In this document: positions 6,182 through 9,131 of the stretch, piece by piece
Position numbering within the stretch: the stretch's first letter is position 1
How the letters are laid out: each line of letters begins with the position of its first letter
Source: Oscillospiraceae bacterium
GTDB taxonomy: Bacteria; Bacillota_A; Clostridia; Saccharofermentanales; Saccharofermentanaceae
Direction of reading: 5' to 3'
DNA length: 9,131 bases
Assembly (NCBI GenBank): GCA_902803365.1
Contig: CADCPU010000262.1
Location: forward strand, 1-9,131
Translations under genes and position numbers: made by a program
The notes under the pieces: generated by a model
What the model saw: only the letters and a program-made list of their open reading frames with translations
Told to the model about the DNA's origin: nothing
The model's database searches: none

Positions 6182-7585
6182 ATGTATGAAGTAATGATCG
6201 GACTTGAAGTCCATGTTGAGCTCCTGACGGAACATAAGATCTTCTGCGGATGCAGGAACAGTTTTACGAGACAGATCAACAGTAATACCTGCGAGATCTG
6301 CACGGGACTTCCCGGAGCTGTCCCTGTATTTAACCGCGAGTGCATAAAGCCTGCAGTTACCGCAGGCAAGATCTTGGGCTGCAGGATAAACAGCAGATCT
6401 TCTTTTGACAGGAAGAACTACTTTTATCCGGATCTTCCGAAGGGGTACCAGATCACGCAGTTTTACGATCCGATATGCGGAGAGGGCAGCATATACCTTC
6501 CTGTCTCTGATAAGACGATAAGGATCAGGGAGATACACCTTGAAGATGATGCCGCCAAGATATTAAGAGATGAGAACGGCATCACGGTAGACTATTGCCG
6601 CTGCGGTGTCCCTCTTATCGAGATAGTCACATACCCTGACTTTGTAAGCGGGGAAGAGGCTGTCGAGTTCCTTGATATCTTAAGAAGAGACCTTCGTGCC
6701 TCGCATGTTTCCGACTGTAAGATGGAGGAAGGCTCCATAAGGGCCGATGTTAACCTGTCCGTCAGAAAGCCCGGGCAGGAGCCGGGTACCCGTACGGAGA
6801 TGAAGAACCTCTCATCGTTTAAGTCTGTCCTGAAAGCATGTGAGTATGAAGCTCAGAGGCAGATCAGCGTGCTTGAAGAGGGCGGCACTATAATCAGGGA
6901 GACCAGAAGATTTGATGAAGACAACGGCGTGACGTTGTCCATGAGGAGCAAGGAGGATTCAGCCGATTACAAATACTTCCCCGAGCCTGATATCCCTGAT
7001 GTCATCGTAGAGGAGCAGGAGATCTCCGAGATCTTTTCTTCCATGCCCGAGCTTCCGTCGCAGAAGCAGAAAAGGTTTGAGGAGATGGGCGTCAGAAGGG
7101 AAGATGCGTATAATCTCTGTACCGAAGATCATATAGCGGAGCTTTTCGAGATAGCAGCCGAAGTGTCATCCGAGCCGCAGAAGACGGCTTCGTTCATATT
7201 GACCAATTACCTTAAGCTTTGGAGGGACAACCCTGTAAAGGCTGAACCCGAAGCTGTCGGAAATATCGTAAGGCTCGTCTGTTCCAAGACCATTACGGCT
7301 TCTTCTGCCAAGACGATACTTGAAGCGATATGTGAAAACGGCGGGGATCCCGAGATCTATGCCAGTGAACACGGTCTCATACTTGAGCGTTCGGTCGATG
7401 CCGTAAGGGCGGCGGTCGATAAGGTCTTTGAAGCGCCCGAGAATGCCAAAGCCGTTAAAGAATTCTACGAAGGCAAGGAGAAGGTCAGGGGATTTTTGAC
7501 CGGTAAGGTCATGAAGGAGACGAAGGGAACGGCGGATCCTGAAGTCGTTTCTGAAATTCTTGATGAGAGGCTATTTCGCAAATAA
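6182..7585 (+). CDS. gatB: Asp/Glu-tRNA amidotransferase subunit B
   Basis: GatB binds the mischarged tRNA, phosphorylates the side-chain carboxylate of its Asp or Glu with ATP, and transfers ammonia delivered from GatA. The protein has 467 residues, close to the usual ~475. The cradle domain begins with 'VMIGLEVHVELLT' (E9, H11) and a four-cysteine zinc cluster (C22, C24, C37, C40). It continues with 'FDRKNYFYPDLPKGYQITQF', 'IHLEDDAAK' (H119, E121), 'GVPLIEIV', 'EEGSIRADVNLSVR', 'EMKNLSSFKSV' and 'DYKYFPEPD'. The C-terminal tRNA-contacting tail ends in 'GKVMKETKGTADPEVVSEIL', as in typical GatB. Oddities are C139 and C141 in 'DYCRCG', where nearly all GatB proteins have DYNRAG, and Ala for Gly in 'DAAK'. 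An AAGGGGG ribosome binding site lies in the end of the preceding gene, so translation is probably coupled. No terminator is seen after it. Confidence 0.95.
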   Translation: MYEVMIGLEVHVELLTEHKIFCGCRNSFTRQINSNTCEICTGLPGAVPVFNRECIKPAVTAGKILGCRINSRSSFDRKNYFYPDLPKGYQITQFYDPICGEGSIYLPVSDKTIRIREIHLEDDAAKILRDENGITVDYCRCGVPLIEIVTYPDFVSGEEAVEFLDILRRDLRASHVSDCKMEEGSIRADVNLSVRKPGQEPGTRTEMKNLSSFKSVLKACEYEAQRQISVLEEGGTIIRETRRFDEDNGVTLSMRSKEDSADYKYFPEPDIPDVIVEEQEISEIFSSMPELPSQKQKRFEEMGVRREDAYNLCTEDHIAELFEIAAEVSSEPQKTASFILTNYLKLWRDNPVKAEPEAVGNIVRLVCSKTITASSAKTILEAICENGGDPEIYASEHGLILERSVDAVRAAVDKVFEAPENAKAVKEFYEGKEKVRGFLTGKVMKETKGTADPEVVSEILDERLFRK

Positions 7586-7603
7586 CATTATATGATGTAT
7601 AAT
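7575..7603 (+). promoter_or_regulatory. Candidate promoter for the corC-like gene
   Basis: TTCGCA (7575-7580, matching TTGACA at four positions) and a perfect TATAAT (7598-7603) are spaced by 17 bases. The -35 lies inside the last codons of gatB. Transcription would start near 7610, giving a leader of about 105 bases before the GTG start at 7715. Read-through from gatB is also possible, since no terminator separates the genes. Confidence 0.5.
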
Positions 7604-7618
7604 AAGTAATTATTTTAT

Positions 7619-7667
7619 GAGACTACAAGGCTCGTTTTGTAAGGAACGACGCGAATGCACAGTCTCT
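7619..7667 (+). promoter_or_regulatory. Foldable 5' leader element upstream of the corC-like gene
   Basis: GAGACT (7619-7624) pairs perfectly with AGTCTC (7661-7666), enclosing an inner hairpin. In that hairpin GC (7630-7631) pairs with GC (7651-7652), C7650 is bulged, and TCGTT (7632-7636) pairs with AACGA (7645-7649) around an 8-base loop. It starts about 10 bases after the predicted transcription start. No run of T follows, so it is not a simple terminator for gatB. The rest of the leader (7668-7701) has only short possible pairings (GACC with GGTC). I do not recognise it as a known riboswitch class, and a fold of this size could occur by chance. Confidence 0.3.
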
Positions 7668-7714
7668 GGAGGACCGGGTGTTTGATAGGTCTTCGGAAAG
7701 GATAGGAGTAAAAA

Positions 7715-9073
7715 GTGCCTGACGGCGTGAGTAAAATCATTATTGATTTGGTAGTCGTTTTTGTTTTTATCTTGATAAATGCTTTCTTCGCGGGAACGGA
7801 GATGGCAGTCATATCCCTCAATGATGCCAAGATGCATAAGATGGCCGAGGAAGGCCACAAGGGTGCAAAGAGGATATTGAAATTCATTAATAATCCCGGA
7901 ACTTTTCTAGCGACAATTCAGGTCGGCGTAACACTTGCAGGATTCTTGTCATCGGCTTTTGCTGCCAATAACTTTTCCGCAATGCTCGCCGGAGCGATAG
8001 ATCCCAAGGGGACTCACGGCTGGGTGCATCCTGCAAGTACCGTCCTCATTACGGTAGTACTCTCTTATTTCTCACTTGTTTTGGGTGAACTCGTCCCTAA
8101 GCGCGTAGCTCAGAAGTATCCTGAGAAGTGGGCTTTTGCTGCAGCAGGTATCGTCAGGACATTCGGAGTACTCGCTACTCCGTTTGTAAAATTTCTCACG
8201 GCTTCCACCAACGCGATCTTAAAGCTCCTCAAGATCGATCCGAAGGATAAGGATAAGGAAGTTACGGAAGAAGAGATCAGGATGATGGTCGATGTAGCTT
8301 CCGAGTCGGACAGTATCGAAGACAATGAGAAGAAGATGATCGAGAACATCTTTGAGTTCAACGACAAGGATGTTGCGGAGATAATGACTCACAGAAAGAA
8401 GATCGTATCCCTGCCTGACGATGCTCCGTATGAAGATGTTATTAGGATCGCCAAGAGCGAGAAATATACGAGGATCCCGGTATACAGCGGTACGATCGAC
8501 GATATCGTCGGTATCCTTCACATCAAGGACCTTCTGGGTCTTTCCGAGACTGAGATAAAGAATTTCAAGCTTTCAAAGTTCATGCGTGAGCCTCTCTTCG
8601 TACATGAATCGAAGAAGATCTCGTCTCTTTTCAGCGAGATGAAGAACTGCGGTATGCAGATGGCTGTCGTTCTGGACGAATACGGCGGAACGATGGGTGT
8701 TGCAACGATCGAGGATATGGTCGAGGAGATCGTAGGCAACATCTCCGACGAGTTCGATGAAGAAGAACAGGAATGCATCAAGCTCTCGAACGGTGACCTT
8801 ATCGTTGCAGGTGACATGACTTTGTCGGATCTCGAAAACGTTATCGACATCGAACTTACTGATGATGAGTATGATACGATCGCAGGTCTTGTGATCCAGC
8901 TTCTGGACAGAGTTCCGGAGGAGAGGGAAAAGCCCGTGGTTTCCTATAAGAACCTCGACATCAAGGTCCTTCAGGTTCAGGAAAGAGCCATAACCAAGGT
9001 AATGATCCATATCAATCCGGTCGAAGTGGAATCCGATGACGGTGAGGAAGATAAGGAGAAGGAACAGGATTAA
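7715..9073 (+). CDS. CorC/HlyC (CNNM-type) membrane protein with DUF21, CBS pair and CorC-HlyC domain
   Basis: This is a four-domain-style membrane protein of the family linked to Mg2+ (and other divalent ion) efflux and historically called 'hemolysin'. The GTG start at 7715 is set by AGGAG six bases upstream. The DUF21 membrane domain spans residues ~1-190, with hydrophobic segments near 6-30, 64-85, 107-127 and 138-160, the family motifs 'NAFFAGTEMAVIS', 'NPGTFLATIQVGVTLAGFLS' and 'LGELVPKR' (123-130). 'IMTHRKKIV' (223-231) opens the first CBS domain, and 'FVHESKKISSLFSEM' to 'DEYGGTMGVATIEDMVEEIVG' (295-341) forms the second. The CorC_HlyC associated domain runs ~355-435, and a very acidic tail ends the protein. 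The 452-residue length is normal. CBS pairs in this family bind adenine nucleotides with Mg. Transport has been shown for some relatives only, so the substrate here is inferred. Its stop codon overlaps the next start (TAATG). Confidence 0.92.
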   Translation: MPDGVSKIIIDLVVVFVFILINAFFAGTEMAVISLNDAKMHKMAEEGHKGAKRILKFINNPGTFLATIQVGVTLAGFLSSAFAANNFSAMLAGAIDPKGTHGWVHPASTVLITVVLSYFSLVLGELVPKRVAQKYPEKWAFAAAGIVRTFGVLATPFVKFLTASTNAILKLLKIDPKDKDKEVTEEEIRMMVDVASESDSIEDNEKKMIENIFEFNDKDVAEIMTHRKKIVSLPDDAPYEDVIRIAKSEKYTRIPVYSGTIDDIVGILHIKDLLGLSETEIKNFKLSKFMREPLFVHESKKISSLFSEMKNCGMQMAVVLDEYGGTMGVATIEDMVEEIVGNISDEFDEEEQECIKLSNGDLIVAGDMTLSDLENVIDIELTDDEYDTIAGLVIQLLDRVPEEREKPVVSYKNLDIKVLQVQERAITKVMIHINPVEVESDDGEEDKEKEQD

Positions 9074-9131
9074 TGGCAAGATTCGATTGCGTTTTATATG
9101 ACTTTGACGGCACTTTGGCCGACTCGGTCCC
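9073..9131 (+). CDS. HAD-family phosphatase, N-terminus only (3' end outside window)
   Basis: Nineteen residues are visible, beginning M-A-R-F-D-C-V-L-Y and then 'DFDGTLADSV'. This is motif I of the haloacid dehalogenase superfamily, with nucleophile D10 and acid/base D12 in DxDGT. The form DFDGTLADS is typical of phosphoglycolate phosphatase or pyrophosphatase-like (Gph/PpaX) members. The ATG overlaps the preceding stop codon by one base (TAATG), and AAGGA at 9059-9063 gives a suitable ribosome binding site, so it is probably co-translated with the corC-like gene. The substrate cannot be judged from this fragment. Confidence 0.8.
   Translation, partial: MARFDCVLYDFDGTLADSV

Noticed and set aside
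6164..6538. 124-residue open frame on the minus strand inside gatB
   Set aside because: It is fully explained as a shadow of the conserved zinc-cluster region of gatB.
7619..7667. Rho-independent terminator after gatB
   Set aside because: The stem is broken by a large internal loop and no T-run follows the 3' arm, so it does not look like a terminator.
8573..9079. 168-residue open frame on the minus strand inside the corC-like gene
   Set aside because: It is antisense to conserved CBS and CorC_HlyC domains and shows no motifs. Long antisense frames here follow from the many GAT/ATC-type codons.

Overview
This 9.1 kb window looks like ordinary chromosome from a low-to-moderate GC Firmicute, probably a gut-type Clostridia (Lachnospiraceae or Oscillospiraceae-like). 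I base this on the strong GGAG-type ribosome binding sites, TATAAT promoters, GTG starts, the clostridial style of the parvulin-like foldase and VanY-like peptidase, and the use of the GatCAB tRNA-amidation route. The taxonomic call is inference. I see no tRNA, rRNA, CRISPR array, insertion sequence, phage gene or attachment site. Coding density is very high, and the longest stretch without a gene is about 130 bases (7586-7714).

Layout from left to right. A MATE-family multidrug exporter enters from the left edge, so only its C-terminal part is present (+). An extended -10 promoter follows, then a secreted, membrane-anchored parvulin/SurA-like foldase (+). A two-HKD cardiolipin synthase (+) comes next, only 50 bases downstream. 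A VanY-type D,D-carboxypeptidase (-) is convergent with it and overlaps its end by 20 bases. From a short divergent intergenic region, a two-gene amidotransferase unit runs rightward: a GatA whose N-terminus looks like GatC, then GatB. Next, behind its own candidate promoter and a foldable leader, is a CorC/HlyC (CNNM-type) CBS-domain membrane protein. Its stop codon overlaps the start of a HAD-family phosphatase that runs off the right edge.

The left half concerns the cell envelope: export, folding of secreted proteins, cardiolipin synthesis and peptidoglycan trimming. These genes probably do not form one pathway. The right half holds translation-fidelity genes (tRNA-dependent Asn/Gln formation) followed by an ion-transport-type membrane protein.

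The most notable object is the amidotransferase unit at 4830-7585. The first ~50 residues of the GatA-like protein read like the helical hairpin of GatC, the usual first helices of GatA are absent, and no separate gatC lies beside it. The amidase body is compact but keeps the Lys-Ser-Ser triad. The partner GatB keeps its zinc cysteines but carries two cysteines in the otherwise very conserved DYNRAG motif. This may be a minimal, two-polypeptide GatCAB, possibly a divergent second copy.
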